Shown here in pieces: positions 16,585 through 31,500 of a stretch of DNA of 64,000 nucleotides. Source of the DNA: Candidatus Undinarchaeales archaeon. GTDB taxonomy: Archaea; SpSt-1190; JASMDC01. The stretch lies in assembly GCA_030753015.1 (NCBI GenBank), contig JASMDC010000002.1, forward strand, positions 1-64,000, written 5' to 3'. Positions within the stretch are counted from its first letter, which is position 1. The number at the start of each line of letters is the position of its first letter. The notes under the pieces were generated by a model. That model worked only from the letters and a program-made list of their open reading frames with translations, made no database searches and was not told the DNA's origin. Position numbers and translations under genes: made by a program.

Positions 16585-19500
16585 CTATGGCTTCCCGTTG
16601 TCCTTTTCCGCTTCAGTCTTGCCTTTTTCGTTCTTCCCTTCGATCTCTTCGATACGGTCGAGAACCTCGAGGATCGCAGCCAGTTTATCCTCCTCGAGCC
16701 GCTCCAGGATGGGGAGCGAGGTCCTCGGAACGGGGACGGGCGTAGGTTCTACTCCCACGACCTCGGCGATGAGCGCGGCCTCCTTCTCCTTCAGGTGACC
16801 GAGCTCCTTGATCTCTTCCCTGAATGTAAGGGCGCTCGCCGCTGCTCTTTCCGCCAGCTCGTTGAAGGTGGGCGGCCTTTCCTCGACAGGCTCTACCGGC
16901 TTGGTGACCAGCTCGGGCCTGGCCACAGCGACGGTCACGCCTTCCTCGATGACAGCGCGCCGTCCGCGCATGGACAGAGCGGACATGCCGATGGTCACGA
17001 CCATGAGGATCATCAGCGCGCCCACTAGGAGGGGGCTTCCGAGGCCCGAGGCCGTCTCGACGGTGCGACAGGCACCATCGCTGCACAGGGAGTCGAACGG
17101 GCAGCCGCAATCGGTGCAGCAGGACGACTGGTCCTCACCTTCACCGCAGATACCGTCGCCGCATACGCCCTCGGCGACGCATACGTCCGCCGTGCACAAG
17201 AGACCATCGCCGCACGAGCAATCGGAGCAGCACGTGGATGAATCCTCCCCAGCATCGCACTGGTTGTTGCCGCAGGTGCAGTCGGCCGGGCAGGTCAAGA
17301 GGTCCTCGCCGGAACCGCACACGCCGTCCCCGCAGTCCGTCTCCTCGACCAGGATGACCGGCTGGGAGAACACCGACGCGTTGACCTTGCTCAGGTCCTT
17401 GGCCACCTTGTACTCGATGACCACTTCCTCGCCGGGTTCGAGGTCGACGTACCATCCCAGGATGGGATCGTCCTTGAGGATGAAGTCCGGCGGTGGATCG
17501 AACACAAGCTGGGAGACGTCGCCAGCGATCGACTTGTCGATGGTCTCGACGATCCGCACGCCCTTCTTCGTCTCGTTCCCGTCGTTGCGGAGCTTGATGC
17601 CCACCGTTGAGCGGAAGCCCTCGTTCGTCTTCTTTACATTGAGGTCGCGCTTGACCTTCACCTCACGGCTGGCCTCGATCGATCGATCGACCATGGACTG
17701 GACCTGCTTGGCCGCCACGATCGAGCTGATGGTTTTGCCACCCGATGTACCCGACGTGGCCATCTTCGACCTGGTGACCAGAGTGGCGATGCCCGCAACC
17801 GTGCGCTTGCGCTCCTCCTTGCGGCGGGTGGCTGTGGGTGATTCCGTGCCGGTCCCCGTACCCGTTCCGGACACATCGCCCGTCCCCGTACCTGTTCCGG
17901 ACACATCGCCCGTACCGGTCCCGGTGCCGACGTCCTCCTCATACTCCTCGTCATAATCAAATGAGCGGCTGATCTCCTCTTCCACGATAATGCACTGCTG
18001 GGTGATCGTGTCGCACTCCTCATCGCCGAAGCAGCCGCAGTCGGTGCAGCAGGTCTCGCCCGGACTGCAGGTACCGTCGCCGCAGGTGGTGCAGTCCGTC
18101 GGGCATGTGAGGATCTCTCCGGCCTCGCACGTCCCGTCGCCGCAGGTCGTGGTCTGGCATATCGCGAGCACGGGATTGCACACTCCTTCACCGGGGCAGC
18201 CGCAGTCAGCACAGCAGGATGCCTGGTCCTCGTCCCCGGAGCACTCACCGTCGCCACACACTGCACAGTCGGCAGCGCAGGAGGCAGTCGTCTCGTCTAT
18301 GTCGCATGTACCGTCACCGCATATGGAAACGGGCAGGCAGATGAGGTCGCAGGCGAAGCCGTCGGGGCAGCCGCAGTCGGTACAGCAGGTGGCCGTCGTC
18401 TCGTCACCGGTGCACTGGGCGTCACCGCACACCGAGCAATCCGCGGCGCATCCTGCAAGGTCCTCGCCATCCTCGCACGTCCCGTCACCGCACACTGTGT
18501 CCGAAAGGCACAGGAGCTGGCTCGGGTCGCAGGAGGTACCGGCCGGGCAGGCGCAGTCGGTGCAGCAGGTAGCGCTGGTCTCGGCGCCGGTGCACTGGCC
18601 GTCACCGCACACCGTACAATCGCTGGGGCAGTTAATGAAGTTCTCATCACCCGTGCAGGTACCGTCGCCGCAGCTACTGAGGTCGAGCGGGCAGTCGCCG
18701 GGGCATGTGGTACTGTCCTCACCGCCCTCGCACAGGTCGTCACCGCAGATGGGGCAGGTGTCTTCATCGCGCAGGAGGCGGACGGTGACGGTAGTGTCGT
18801 TCACGAAGCTCTTTTCGTCCTCGCGCTCGAACACACCTCGTACCTGGATCTGGACGTCCGTGGTGGCGCACACGGAGTCGGTGGCAAGGGTGATGTCCTT
18901 GAGCCGGGAGTACTCGACGTGGTCCTTGAGCGTCTGCGCCTCGTCCTTGTAGATCCAGTGGGACAGGGCCGGGAGCGAGAAGCTCAGCGGGTCGGGGCGA
19001 ACACCGGTCCCCGAGACGCTCACGTCGACGTCCAGTGCCTCAACGGAGCCTTCAAGCTCGGTGAAGTTACAGGTGAGAGTCGCCGAGGTCCCCGAGGGCA
19101 GCGACAGGACAGAGCCTCCGTTGCAGGTGATATCGAAGGTAGCGTCCATGGTATAACCGCCCACAGTTCCGCCACCGCTGCTGGTGGTCGTGCTGCCGCT
19201 GGGCGTCGCACCGCCCGTGGACGTACTGCCGCTGCTGCTGCCGCCCATACCGACTGAACCGGGATAGGGCGCGTCTCCCTTGACGTGATAGCGCATGGAC
19301 GGGTACTCCCTGATGGTCGGAGCCTTCCATTCAATGTAGGCGTACTCGTCCTTGTACTCGTGCGGCACCATCCGCAGCGCGTAGACCGTGTTCTCCTTGA
19401 TCGAGGTCTCGCCCGACGTGGCCGTTGTGTTGCGCTCCCACACGTCGGTGACGTAGCTCGTTCGGTGGTCGTTCCACACCTGCATGATGATGCCCGTCAG

Positions 19501-22500
19501 GTACTTGGTTGTGAACTCCTGGGAGTTGAGGAACACCAGGTCGTGGTACTGCTCCCAGATCTCGCCGGACCTGTCAGCCTTTATTTTAACTGTCCGCGTC
19601 GTAGAGTCGATCCGTGGAGTGGGCGTGGTGTAGTTGTAGTGGAGTGTCGTTGTCGTTCGGGATCCCTGCGAGACGGCTGCAGCATCCTTGGAGGTCTGGT
19701 CCGGGGCGTAGGTGAGGTTCATGGAAACATTCGCGCTTCCGTGGTTGAACAGGTGGAACCGTTTGGTCCAGTTGAGGGTTGGTTCGTCGGTGGCAAGGCG
19801 CGTGCTCGTGAACGAGGTCGTGTTCTCCACGACCTCGATATTCTGAGCTGCCCCGCTCCTGAGCAGGATGCGCGGACGGCCGTCGGCGCGTAGCACCTTC
19901 ACCCGGTGCTCGGTGTCGTTGCCGTCCAGGAAGGTACGGAAGGTGGTCCCGATGAGATTGACCTTAGTCTCCCACGATGATGCGTCAGCGGTGTCCTTGT
20001 CCCATGAGTCTGCGAGGTCGAGGCCTGCGAGCACGGTTCCATTGACTATCTCGTCCAGCACTGTGCCGTTCACGAACACATCGAAGTTCTGCCACATGAT
20101 CTCACCCTCGGTGATGTTCGCCCGGCGGATGATGGAGAGGGTTCCGCCGGTGACCGGGGCGTTGATGCATACATATACCGGGGTCGTCTCGAACTCGTAG
20201 AACAGCTCCACGTCCGACCGGGTCGTGCGGTCCGAGATGGTCGTCTCTTTCGATGTGCTGAGGCGCTCTGAACAGTCCGCCTTGAGCGAGAGGAAGGCCT
20301 TTGTGTTCCCGGTCTCGAGGAGCGGGTGCGCCTCCCCGTGGATGAGGGCGAGGCTCACTGACTGGTCGCGGTCGAGCACCTTCGTGGTGTTGTGGATGAT
20401 GGCGAGCGCCTTGCCCTCCTTCAGCTTGGAGCTGTTGATGAAGAAGATAGTCGAATTGTCCTGGGAAGCAGGGATGTAGGCGTGGTAGGAGCGGGACACG
20501 TTCGCCACGTAGGGATCACCTGACGAGGAGGAAGTGTTCGTCTCGATGAGGGTGACGTCGTCGGGCACTGTACCCTTGATCCGGACGGTGATGTCGAAGT
20601 CCTCCTTCTCTATGCCGTCGACCACGCCGTCGGGGACCACGCGCAGGCCCTTCGTCGCGTCCTTTGTGGTCCCTTCGTACACCTGTAGATAGTAGTAGCC
20701 GCTTGCCAGCACGTCCTCGAGGTAAGTGGAGTAGGTGGGGGTCGTCCCGTTCACGGGTACGTACGAGGTCGTGCCGTTGGTGTACTCTACCGTGTAGTTG
20801 GCGTCGCCCCAGGCCGTGATCGTGTCATTGGCGTGGATGAGGTCGGCGTGCATCTTCCCGGTGACGCGCGTGACGTTGAGCTCGACGTTACTGTTGGCCG
20901 GTAGCGCGCGGGTGCGGTTCAGCACGGGTGCGGAGGTATGGCCGCCGGTGTGGGCGTGCACCACGCTCCAGGCGGTCCCGGGCAGGTAGACCGCGTAGGT
21001 CATGGGGGCCGTGGTGTCGGTGATGTTCACATATGCATCACCGGGGCCTGTTCCGTCACCCGCTAGGTCCACCGACACGGTCTTGACGTCGGGCGGTACG
21101 ACACCGAACAGTCGCGCGGTGATGGCGAGCCCGCTCTTCTCGAGCCCGTCCAGCGCCCCGTCGGGAACGAACCGACTTCCCCGGGTGACGTTGCCCTTGC
21201 TGTCGTTCACCTGGAGATAATAATAGTTGCCTGTGGTGTGGACGTCGTCGAAGTATACCGTATAAGCGCTGCCTGCCATCTGCACCGTGTCCTTACCGGC
21301 CGACAACCGGTTCATGTAATCGTCGCCTCCGTACACGGCCAGGGTCTCGTCGGATGCGGACGACACCAGATCGGTATGGAGGGTTCCGGTGAGGGTCGTG
21401 ACGTTGAACGTCGTGTCCTTGGTGATGGAGCGAGCGAGCTGCGGCGGCGTCCCTCCGGGCGGTGTTGCGGTCGTGTAGAGCAGGACGTACGCATCGGTGT
21501 CCCCGCCGAAGAAGATCACGTACGAGCTCTTGGCGTCAGGTGTCCATGGATCACCGGACGTCTGAGTGAACCCGTCCTTGGCGAGGTCCAGGGCCACTGA
21601 AGGGAATGCCGCGGGGACGACACCGGCCAGGCGCACGTCCAGGTCGACACCCGTGGCCTCTGCGCCGTCGTTGGTGCCGTCGACCGCCACACGGATGCCG
21701 CGGGTGCGGTTATTGCTGTTGGCGTCCAGGACATCGAGGTAGTAGTGGCCGCTCGCGTGGACGTCCTCGAGGTACACCGTATAGGCGCTGCTGGACACAT
21801 GGTAGGAACCGGTACCGTTGGTGAGCTCGCTGTCGTACGCTGACGAGGCATGCACCTTGACCACATCGGTGGAATTAGTCAGCTCACCGTGGACAGCGCC
21901 CGTGATGGTAGTGACGTTCAGGATGGCGTCAGCAGATAGGTTCCGGGCGCGCTGGAGAAGCGGTGCGGTGGACTGCGGGCTCGACTCGGCCCACATCCTT
22001 ACCTGGGACGTGGTGTCGGCGGGGCCGTAGAGGCGATAGGCACCCTTGACAAGCACGGCCCACGGATCGCCACCGGACGCGGTGACGCCATCGTTGGCGA
22101 GGTCGACAGCCACGGTGCGGACAGCATCGGGCACGACACCAGAGAGCCTGACGTTGAGGTCCACGTTCGAGGCGGGGATCGAGGAGGCAGCGACCCGCAG
22201 ACCGCGTGTGACGTTCCCGGTGTCGGCGTCCCGGGCGTCCAGGTAGTAATATCCGGAGGTGGTTGTGTGCTCGAAGAAGGTCCGGTATGTACCGCTCGAG
22301 TAGTGGTAGGAGGAGGTGTCTGAGGACAGCTCTTGGGTACAGTCGCCGTCAGCGTAGACGCGGACCTTGTCCTGTGAACCGCCAAGGTCGGTGTGGACGG
22401 CACCGGTGATACGGGATATATCGAGGACGACATCGCCGGCGTTCAGGGCCTTGGTGCGCTTGAGCACCTCGGTCGAGCCGCTAGTGTCCTCGTAGGCGTG

Positions 22501-25500
22501 GGTGAGGACGGAGACGTCGATCTTGTCGCCGTAGAGGCGGTACAGTGAGGAGGGGAGAGTGGTCGTCCAAGTATCGTCACCGTCGCTGTCGTAGTCGAGC
22601 CCCATGCGCTTGACATCGGCGTGGACCGTGCCCGCGACCCGCGTCTCCAGGTCCTGGACCTTGGCCTGGGCCGTAGTGGTGAAGGCGTGGCCGCACTGGA
22701 CGTACGTGGCGCTGTCCACCGAGGTCTTTACATAGAGGGTGCTGCCGGAGTCCTCGAACCAGATGATGTAGTCCGGCCCGGTCGACAGGGATGGATTGAC
22801 GGTCTCTGTGCTCGCGGCGCTGGCGCAGGCGGTGGCAGTGTGGACCTCGATGAGGTCGTTCCCGCCGTTACGCAGGTCGGCGTGTACCTCGCCCTGGAGC
22901 CTGCCCACGTCGATGTCGGCGGAACCGAGGCTGCTGGTGGACCTCTCGAGGACCCTGTCGGTCCCGTTGCAGAACACGAGGTAGTAGGTCACCCCGTTCT
23001 GGCCGTACACGTCGTAGTCGGCGTCGGACTGGGAGGGATCGGTATCGGTGTCGGACGAGAGGTATGCCTGGCCGGAACCACAGGCACCCGTACCGGGATC
23101 GTCGAGGAACACCCTGACGGTTGGCTCGTCGGCGGGGAGGTCCCCCGATCCCTTGACCGCGGGCGAGAAGGTGAGCCCCTGCCCACCTGCCAGGCTCGTG
23201 AGCTTGATGCCAGCGCGCAGGTCGGCGGACGTGCAGGATGTCGTACTCGAGGATACCAGCGCGAAGGCGGTGGCCTGCGTGACCTCGAAGTACTGGTGAG
23301 CGCTCCCAGCGTCGTACTGGGATCCCGCGACATCGCGTGTGGAGAGCACGCTCCCGTCGGGTGCCGTGCACACGATCACCTTGGCGGAGTCGAGGTCATC
23401 GTGCACGCTCCCCGAGCCACCGGAGGCAATCCGGGCTATGTTCATGACCGCATCTGAGGTGATGCTCTTCTCGCGCTCGAGCACCTCGACGTTACCGGTG
23501 ATGTAGGCGTGGACGTAGAGAGGGCTGTAGTTGGCGTCACCGTACACAGCGTATGATCCGCTCAGTGTGGACGTCGTCCACAGGTTATCGGTCCCGTCCT
23601 TAGCATAGTCGAGGCCGACGCGGGTTATATCCGAATGCACGGTACCGCTGGCCTTGCCGTCGAGCTCCACGGTGGCCGCTTGGGAGGAGAGGGTGAAACC
23701 GGGGCCACACTGGGTTACTACCGCGTCCTTGGTGCTCTTGAGATCGAACGCGCTTGGTCCGGGGGACTCGAACCACACAGTGTAGTCGGTCCCCGCGGAC
23801 GCTGTAGGCTGGACATCGTGGCGGGATACCTCGGTAGTGCACGAATTCTCGGTGAACACTTCGACGTTGTCGGCGGTCCCGGTGTCCTCGAGGTCACTGT
23901 GAGTTTCACCGGAGACCTTTCCAAGGTGGACGGCCAGGTCGCCCGTAATCCCGCTCTTGGCCGTGCTCTCAAAGAGTCGCGCGTCAGAACCATCACAGAA
24001 CACTACATAGACATCCTGTCCCTCGGTCCTGTTTACATAGAGGTCGTAATCGTTCGCGGATGGGGAAGCGTCCGGTAGTCCGTCATATCCACGGAGCGTT
24101 GTGCCTGCCGCGGTGCATGCCTGGCCTGCTGTAGCGAAGAGCTTGACGTACGAGACACCGGCCGGGATATCGCCGGTGACCTTGTGGAGGGGAGTGTACT
24201 GGTAGCTGTTTCCTGCCTGGAGGCCAGTGAGGAGGGTTGTGGTGTTGAGCTTGGTGGCGGTGCAGTCGAGGGCCGCCGTGGACACGCCAAGGTAGAGCTG
24301 GGAAATGCCAGACATGTCGATGTAGAGGCGGTCGCCGATGGTGACGCCCTCGAATGCCTGGCCTGTGATATCCTCGCTCACAAGTGCCGACCCACCCGGT
24401 ACCGAGCATGCGACGATATGATGGGCCGTGTCGTCGAGGTCGGCATGGATAGCGTCCTCCAGCGCCCGGACCAGGGAGATGTCGAAAACCACGTCGACTC
24501 CTGCAAGGCTCTTTGACCGCTCGAGCACCTCTGTCGCACCACCCGTGTCCTCGTAAGCGTGTGCGAGGACGGACGTGTCGGTGGCGTCGCCGAAGAGCTT
24601 GTAGGCGCTCGAGGAGAAGGTCGTGGTCCAGACATCATCGCCGTCGGTAGCATAGTCGAGACCGATGCGCTTGATGTCCGACGGGACCGTCCCAGAGATC
24701 TCGGCCGTGAGTGGCTGGAGCCCGGCGCGGCTTGTCGTTGTGAAGGCGTGACCGCACTGCACGTAAGTGCCGTCCATCGATGTCTTGACGTAGAGCGTTC
24801 CTCCCGCATCCTCGAAGAAGATGGTATAGTCGGGGCTCGCTGCATCGGAGGGGTTGACGGTCGCGGAGCTGACGGTTGACACGCAGGTAGAGGTGTCGTG
24901 GACCTCAACGACGTCGTTCCCTCCGGTCTCGAGGTCCGAGTGCGCGTCACCGGTGAGTCGGCCAACGTTGAAGGTGACGTCTGAGGCGAGCGATTTCCCG
25001 CGCTCGAGCACCTCGGTGGAACCGCTTGTATCCGAGTAGGCGTGGACCAGGACCGATGTGTCTGCTACGTCGCCGAAGAGGCGGTAAGCGCCGGAAGAGA
25101 ATGTGGTAGTCCAGCTGTCGTCACCATCGGTGCTATAGTCGAGGCCTATCCGGAGCACATCAGCATGGACAGTACCGGCTACCTTGGCGGTGAGTGGTTG
25201 GGCCTTGGTACGGCTGGTCGTTGTGAAGGCGTGACCGCACTGCGTGTACGTCCCGTCGACGGATGTCTTGATGTAGAGAGTGCCATCCGCGTCCTCGAAG
25301 AATATAGTGTAGTCCGGGCTCGCTCCATCGGAGGGATTGACGGTCGCCGAGCTGACAGCGGAGGTGCAGGTCGATGCATCGTGGACCTCTATGACGTCGT
25401 TCGCACCGGTCTCGAGGTCGCCATGTGTGTCGCCAGTGAGGCGTCCGACGTTGAAGGTGACATCGGAGGCGAGCGATTTCCCCCGCTCGAGCACCTCGGT

Positions 25501-28500
25501 GGAACCGCTCGTATCCGTGAAGGCGTGGATCTGGACGGATGTGTCAGTTGCGTCCCCGAAGAGCTTATAGGCGCCTGAAGAGAAGGAGGTGGTCCATGTG
25601 TCGTCAGCATCCGCCGCGTAGTCGAGGCCCATGCGCAGGACATCGGAGTGGACGCTGCCCTCAACGCGAGCAGTGAGCGCCTGGACCTTTGCACGGCTGG
25701 TCGTTGTGAAGGCGTGACCGCATTGGGTGTACGTCCCGTCGACGGACGTCTTGATGTAGAGAGTGCCATCCGCGTCCTCGAAGAAGATGGTGTAGTCCGG
25801 GCTCGCTGCATCGGAGGGATTGACGGTTGCCGAGCTGACGCCGGAAGCGCAGGTCGATGCATCATGGACCTCTATGATGTCGTTCCCACCGGTCTCTAGG
25901 TCGCCGTGCGTGTCACCGGTGAGTCGGCCGACGTTGAGCGTGACATCGGTCGTGAGGGCCTTCCCACGCTCGAGAACTTCGGTGGAACCGCTTGTATCCG
26001 TGAAGGCGTGGACCTGGACGGATGCGTCAGCAGCGTCGCCGAAGAGCTTGTAGGCGCCTGAAGAGAAGGTCGTGGTCCATGTGTCGTCTCCGTCCGTAGT
26101 GTAGTCTAGGCCCATGCGGAGCACATCAGCGTGGACCGTACCGGCGATCCGTGTCTCCAGGTCCTGTACCTTGGCCTGGGCTGAGAGAGTGAACTGATGG
26201 CCGCACTGGACATAGGTGCTGTCCACGGACGACCTTATGTAGAAGGGGCCTCCGGTGTCCTTGAACCAGACAAGATAGTCCGGAGTGCCGGCAGCGGGAT
26301 TGACGGTCTCGGTGCTCACAGCGGAGCCACAGGAGGAGGCGTCATGTACCTCGATGACGTCATTACTACCGGTCCGCAGGTCTGCGTGCACCTCTCCCTG
26401 GAGCCGGCCTACGTCGATATCAGCCGCTGCCAAGCTGCTAGTGGACACCTCGAGCACCCGGTCGGTACCGTTGCAGAACACCATGTAGTACGTCTCCCCG
26501 TCCTGACCGTAGACCTTGTAGTCGAGGCCGCTCTGTCCGCTGTCAGTGGACGTGTCGGAGGCCACGTACGCCTGGCTTCCACCGCACGCGCCGGAGCCGG
26601 GGTCATCGATGAATAGGCGAACTGTGGGATTATCGTTGGGGATGTCCCCGCTCTGGAACACGCTGGGTGAGAACGTATAGCTCCCGCCGCCAGTGATGGA
26701 CGTGAGCTTTGTGCCGGCTTGTAGGTCGGACGACGCACAGGATGTAGTGGTCCCTGACAGGACGGCGTAGACCGTACCATCGGAGGTCTCGAAGTACTGG
26801 TAGGTCGAGCCGCCGTCGAAGGACGAACCGGTGACGGCCTCGCTGGATATTCGTGTGCCGCCTGGTGCGGTACAGACCAGCACGTTGGCTGAGTTGAGGT
26901 CGTTAGAGACCTTGTCGGATCCTCCCGAGGATATCCGGGCCACGGAGATGGCGACATTACCTGAGATGGAGGAGCGAGACGTGCTCTCCAGGATCCGGGT
27001 GGACCCAGTGCAGTACACCACGTAGAAGGTGGCGCTGTTGGTGGCGTTAACGTAGAGGTCGTAGTCGTTTGCGGACTGGCCAGAGTCGATAACGCTGTCG
27101 TACCCAGCGAAGGTGCCGTCCACATCTGAGCACGCCTTGCCGTTAGCGGTGAACAGGCGGGTGCCGTCGATCGAAGAGGGGATATCACCTGTAACCTTGT
27201 ACAATGGTCGGTACCCGTAGGTACCTCCCGCGGTCACGGAGGATTGCTTTGTAACGGTCACAAGGTCGCTGGAAGCGCAGCTGTATGATGAGCCTGTCAC
27301 TGTGAGGTATATGTCCGTCACATCTGTTGTGTCCACATAGAGCGTATCGCCGCCCTCGTAAGCGGTTCCGGTGATGTCCTCGCTCGTCAGCGCCGCGCCG
27401 CCGGGCAGGGAGCATGCTACCACGTGGTCACTGGCGTCGTCCAGATCGTCATGGAGCGCACCGCCAGCGGCGATCGAAACGATGTCGAACGCTACGTCTA
27501 GGGCCGTGAGGGCGCGGGTGCGCTCGAGCACCTCGGTGGCACCCGACGTGTCCTCGTACGCGTGCACGTCCACCGAGGCGTCCGCAGCGTCACCGAAGAG
27601 CTTGTACCCACCACTCGAGAACGTGGTGGTCCAAGCCTCATCGTTGCCGTTCCTGCTCTGGTCGAGGCCGATGCGATTGATGGCACCGGGCACCGTGCCC
27701 GCTACACGCGCTGTGAGGTCGACGACCTTTGCTTGTGAGGTGAGCGTGAAAAGGTGACCGCACTGTACGTAGGTGCTGTCCACGGACGTCTTGATGTAGA
27801 AGTTGCTACCCGTGTCCTCAAAGTAGATTGTGTAGTCCGGTGTAGCTGCCGTCGGATTGACCGTTGCGGAGCTGACCTTGGATGCACAGGTGCTATCGTC
27901 GTACACTTCGACGACATCGTTCCCGCCGGTGCGCAGGTCAGTATGCACGTCTCCCGTGAGCCGGCCAGCGTCCACGTCCAGGTTCTTACCTGCAGCTCCG
28001 GAAAGGTTCTTGCCCGTGCGGGAGAGTACCGTCCCGCCCGTTGTGTTGAAGGATACAGTGAGGCTGGTGTCGCTACCGTTGGTGTAGAGCGCATACCCGC
28101 CGCTCACGACGGAGGTGGATCCTTCTGCACCGCCACCCTCGTCGAGGTCCACAGATACCACGGTTATGTCGGTGTGCACGGTACCTGTGATGGCACCGGT
28201 CAGGTCAGCGGTGGCCTCTCGGTTCCCGTCAGGGGAGATTGCGTTGCCGCATGTGCTGTTCGTGGATGTGGCGGCCTTGAGATAGAAGGTGGACGCACCG
28301 GTGGAGTCGAAGTACACGGTGACATCGGCGCCGCCGGAATCGCTCGCGTCCGTGGACGCGGACCGGGCCTCGGTACAGGTGGACGTAGCATATACCAGGA
28401 TGCTACCGTCATCATCGAGGTGCGTGTGTGTCTCAGCGGTGAGCCGGGCGATGTTAAAGGTGACAGCGCTCGTGAGGTCATTGAGGCGCTCCAGTGCCTC

Positions 28501-31500
28501 CACATCGCCGGTAAGGTAGGCGTGGACATCCACCTGGCTGTCGGATCCGTCACCGTAGATCGCGTAGGCGCCACTGAGCGTCGAGGATGTCCGGACCTCG
28601 TCGGTGCCATCTCTGTCATGGTCAAGACCCATCTTCAGGACGTCGGTCTGGACAGAACCGGCGACCTTTCCGTGGAGCGGGACCGTGGCCGCCTGGGAGG
28701 TAAGGCTGACCGAGTGACCGCACTGGACGTTCGCCCCGGTGTCCTTGGTGACCTTGACGTAGAACGGGGACGCTCCGGTGGACTCGAACCACACGGTGTA
28801 GTCCACACCGGAACCGTTCTCGGTGGGCTGTGTATCGTGGCGCGACACCTCGGAGGTGCACGTGGCACCGGTGAACACCTCGACGTTGTCAGCCGTCCCT
28901 GCGTTCTCGAGGTCGGAGTGGGCCTCGCCTGAGATCTTCCCGATATGGAGGGCCAGGTTACCGGACACCGTCCGGCTCGACGCTTCGAAGAGCCGGACGT
29001 TGCTAGCATCGCAGAACACCGCATAGAGGGTAGTGCCCTCGGTCTTGTTCACGTACAGGTCGTAGTCGTTTGCGGACTGACCCGTGAGCAGGGCGCCGTC
29101 GTACCCGCGCAGGGTGGTGCTCGCGGCGGTGCACGCCTGGCTGACTGAGGAGAACAGCTTGACGTACGAGATCCCGGCCGGGATGTCGCCGGTGACCTTG
29201 TACAGTGGTGTGAACTGGTAGCCGCTGCCGCCCGTGGGCGACGCGAGCCGTGTGGCGGTGGCGAGGTTCGTGGCCGAGCAGTCAAGAGCACCTGATGATA
29301 TTGTCAGGTAGGCCTCGGAGAGGCTTGTGGCATCGAAGTAGAGGATATCCCCGCTCACACCCTCGAAGGCTGTGCCTGTAATGTCCTCGCTCACGAGCGT
29401 CGAGCCACCGGGCGCAGTACAGACAACCACGTGATCGCCCGAATCGTCAAGGTCGTCGTGGATGGCCGCTTCTAACGCCCTGACCTTGGCAACGTCGAAC
29501 CCGACCGTCCCGCCGGCCAGGCTCTTGATGCGCTCGAGGACCTCCGTGGTGCCATTGATATCCTCGTATGCGTGGACACGTACTTGGGTGTCGGCAGCGT
29601 CACCGAACAGCATGTACACCTGGTCCTGGAGAGTGGTCGTGTAGGTTTCGTCGCCATTGTCATCGTAGTCGAGACCGATGTGGGGGACATCGATGGGCAC
29701 GGTACCCGACACGCGAGCGGTGAGGTGATGGTCCGTCTTGGTCTGCGAAGTGAGGGTGAAGGGAGTACCACAAGCGTCGTAGGTCTTACCGGACGCCACG
29801 ACGGTCGTCTTGATGTAATAGGTGCCGCCAGTGGTGTCCATGAAGAGAACGGAGTAATCCGGATTATTGCCGTCGTTCGGCTGGACCGTCTCGGAGCTGA
29901 CCTTGGTGGTACAAGTGCTGTCCGAGTACACGTCCACGCGGTCGTTACCGTCCCCCGGGGTTTCCAGGGACGAGTGGGCGTTACCGGACACCTTCCCCAC
30001 ATCCAGGTCGGTACCAGCCTGCGCGAGGGTTGACACGGAGGTCTGGACACCCTTGGAGGTCCCGTCACAGTACACGATGTAGTAGGTATCGCCGTCCTGG
30101 CCATAGACCGCGTAATCGGCATCGCTCTGGGTGTAGTCGGTGGAGGTGTCCGCGGCGATGTAGTCCTGGCCCGAGGCAAGGCAGGCCGAGCTCCCGGGAT
30201 CCTCGGTGAACACGCGGACGGAAGGATCATCGGATGGGATATCGCCCTTGAGCTTGCCTGTCGGATCGAAGGTCACCGTGGCGCCCGGAGTGACGCTACG
30301 CTTGATCCCGGCCCTTAGGTTCGACGAGGCACATGATGTCCCTGACGTGGAGAGGGCGAAGTACACGTCGCCCGATCCGGGAACCTCGAAGTACATGTAG
30401 CTGGTGCCGCCGTTGTCGTAAGATGATGCTGCAAGCTCTGTCGTGGAGATGCTCGCGCCCGAATCGCCCACGGCGGAGCAAATGACCACGGAAGTGCTGC
30501 CCTTGATGTCAGCATGGACCTTATTGACGCCGGATGTGTGAACCCTTGCTATATCGATGTCTGCTGTGGCCACGTCGGTGATGAGGGCCGACTCGTACAG
30601 GACCGTACTGCCCTCGCAGAACACCATGTAGTAGGACTGGCCGTCGTGACCGTACACGGCATAGTCGGCGTTGGACTGGGAGCTGTCGGTGCTGGTGTCC
30701 GATGACACGTAGGATTGACCTGACGACTGGCATGCGCTCGTGTCGGGATTACCGATGAACATCCGTACCGTCGGATTGTTGGCGGTGATGTCACCCGTGG
30801 CCTTGTCAGTGGCCGTGAACGTGTCGGTGTCGCCGGCCGCCACCGTCGTGCTCACGGCGGCCGAGAGGTCGGACGAGGCGCACGAGGATGATGATGACGA
30901 TACCGCGAAGTACACGCTGGATCCCGAGGGCTCATAGTACTGGTAGGTGCCGCCGTTGAACTGGGTACCCGAGACCGATGCCGATGAGATGCGAGTGCCC
31001 GAGTCGCCGATGGCCGAGCACGCCACGATGTTCTTGCTCGTGAGGTCGCTGTGCACTGTCCCGCCCACCCGGGCGAGGCTCAGGGCGAGGTCGTCGGGCA
31101 CGCTCTTACCGGCGGACTCGAGGAGGAGGGTGTTGGACCAGTCGCAGAACAGCACATAGAAGGTCTCCGAGGTGGTCTCATTGGTGTAGAGGGTGTAATC
31201 GCTGGAGGTGCCGTGGGATACTCCGCCGTCGTAACCGCGGAAGTTCAGGCCACCCGTGGTGCATGACTGGCCCGAGGTACTGAAGAGCCGTACATGGGTG
31301 GGGCCCAACGGTATCTTACCGGAGAACCGACGACTGGGGGTATAATAGTAAGTGGTGCCGCCCGTCACGCTACTCTGCGGGGTCGTGCTGTTGATGGCTG
31401 TCACCTGACAGCCGTCAGATGCCGTGGAGATGGTGAAGAACACCTGGCTGCCGTCCTTCTCGAAGTAGAGGTCCGTATCACCGTCGTTGAAATTGAGGCC

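Noticed and set aside
24500-26430. Regularly spaced direct repeats as a CRISPR array
   Set aside because: The period is 483 nt and continuous with the reading frame; there are no 25-40 nt repeats with unique spacers and no cas genes.
22621-28932. Long plus-strand frames (up to 392 codons) inside the giant gene
   Set aside because: Antisense to conserved repeat domains and mirroring their period; no ribosome sites or family motifs.
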